From Verrucomicrobiota bacterium (GTDB lineage Bacteria; Verrucomicrobiota; Verrucomicrobiia; Opitutales; Opitutaceae): a stretch of DNA of 32,732 bases. Location: positions 1 through 32,732 of the forward strand of contig JAQGON010000102.1 of the NCBI GenBank assembly GCA_028293565.1, written 5' to 3'. The notes under the pieces were generated by a model. The model saw only the letters and a list, made by a program, of their open reading frames with translations. It did no database searches and was not told where the DNA came from. Numbering within the stretch: position 1 is the stretch's first letter; every line of letters begins with the position of its first letter. Positions 31,994 through 32,732 of this stretch are shown here, piece after piece. Made by a program: the position numbers and the translations under genes.

Positions 31994-32732
31994 TCAGCCG
32001 AACCGGCCCGAAACGTACGCTTCGGTCTGGGGGTTGGCGGGATTGGTGAAGATGTTCCGGGTCTCGGCGTACTCGATCAGCCGGCCGAGGTAAAAGAACG
32101 CCGTCTTGTCCGAACAGCGCGCGGCCTGCTGCATGTTGTGGGTGACGATCACGATCGTGTACCTCGTCCGCAATTCCTGGATCAGCTCCTCGACCTTGGA
32201 CGTCGCCACGGGATCCAGCGCGGAGCAGGGCTCGTCCATCAGGATGACTTCCGGCTCGACCGCGATCGCGCGCGCGATGCAGAGGCGCTGCTGCTGTCCG
32301 CCGGAGAGCCCGAGGCCGCTGGTCTGGAGGCGGTCCTTCACCTCGTCCCAGAGCGCGGCGCCGCGCAGGGACCTCTCGACCACCTCGTCGAGGCGCGCGC
32401 GATTCGCGATGCCCTGTAGGCGCAGCCCGTAGGTGATGTTTTCGTAGATCGATTTGGGGAACGGATTCGATTTCTGGAAGACCATGCCGACGCGCTTGCG
32501 CAGCTCGATCACGTCGACGTCGTGCCGGTAGATGTCGACGCCGCGAATCTTGATCGAACCGCGCGCGATCCGCGTGCCGTCGATCAGGTCATTCATGCGA
32601 TTGAGACAGCGGAGCAGCGTGGACTTGCCGCAACCCGACGGGCCGATGAAGGCGGTGACTTTCTTGTTGTCGATTTTGAGGTTGATATCGGCGAGCGCCT
32701 GCGTGGCGCCATAGAAAAAATCCACCTGCTCG
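31994..32732 (-). CDS. pstB: Phosphate ABC transporter ATP-binding protein PstB, start beyond window
   Basis: 245 codons are visible; the frame stays open to the window edge (EQVDFFYGA), so the N-terminus lies outside. Walker [16 protein letters not shown]-loop [17 protein letters not shown] (typical PstB), signature [16 protein letters not shown], Walker [17 protein letters not shown] and H-loop [11 protein letters not shown] are all intact. The C-terminal [32 protein letters not shown] (split here at RNIFTNP) is the usual PstB ending. It powers high-affinity phosphate import with PstA/PstC, expected just outside the window. Confidence 0.97.
   Translation of the reverse strand, partial: EQVDFFYGATQALADINLKIDNKKVTAFIGPSGCGKSTLLRCLNRMNDLIDGTRIARGSIKIRGVDIYRHDVDVIELRKRVGMVFQKSNPFPKSIYENITYGLRLQGIANRARLDEVVERSLRGAALWDEVKDRLQTSGLGLSGGQQQRLCIARAIAVEPEVILMDEPCSALDPVATSKVEELIQELRTRYTIVIVTHNMQQAARCSDKTAFFYLGRLIEYAETRNIFTNPANPQTEAYVSGRFG

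Overview
The window is GC-rich, densely coded chromosomal DNA from a Gram-negative bacterium. It holds housekeeping genes (argS, miaA, trpA, a His tRNA), outer-membrane and periplasmic proteins (a TolC-type channel, a lipoprotein, a PpiD/SurA-like chaperone) and an almost complete phosphate-control cluster. Gene style (many starts without a clear Shine-Dalgarno, pyrimidine-rich leaders, YXWGXW-repeat proteins, GYF-domain membrane proteins) suggests Verrucomicrobiota, probably near Opitutaceae. That placement is inference from memory of such genomes. I saw no prophage, transposase, CRISPR array or rRNA.

Layout. 1-10.6 kb: end of a glycine-zipper/YXWGXW protein, an unusual pyrimidine-nucleoside phosphorylase, divergent argS, a GYF-domain membrane protein, a YihY/BrkB membrane protein, a SurA_N/PpiD-like protein, a TolC-family channel and a small membrane protein. 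10.8-16.97 kb: miaA, divergent from a lipid (diacylglycerol) kinase; then on the minus strand an NAD-dependent sugar epimerase coupled to a receiver-GGDEF protein, trpA, a small lipoprotein with a good terminator, and an EEP-family phosphatase/nuclease. 17.0-19.03 kb: an NTF2-like protein, a coiled-coil membrane protein, two gene-free stretches rich in palindromic repeats, and tRNA-His.

19.1-32.7 kb is united by phosphorus. A four-gene minus-strand operon with ATGA overlaps encodes a GT4 glycosyltransferase, an MGDG-synthase-like glycosyltransferase, a second diacylglycerol kinase and a calcineurin-type phosphoesterase resembling PlcP/LpxH. I read it as a candidate operon for replacing phospholipids with glycolipids. 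Two polyphosphate kinase 2 genes then diverge from a shared region carrying an 11-bp direct repeat. After a YdcF-like protein come DUF47 and PiT (low-affinity phosphate transport), meeting convergently the pstB-phoU-phoB-phoR run (high-affinity uptake and the phosphate two-component system). Together these could cover phosphate sensing, uptake, polyphosphate use and lipid phosphate sparing.

Most distinctive observations: the phosphorylase has lost its signature active-site loop; the glycolipid/PlcP-like operon sits beside Pho genes; a 14-bp tandem repeat runs into the 3' end of phoR; and several intergenic inverted repeats look like dispersed elements.
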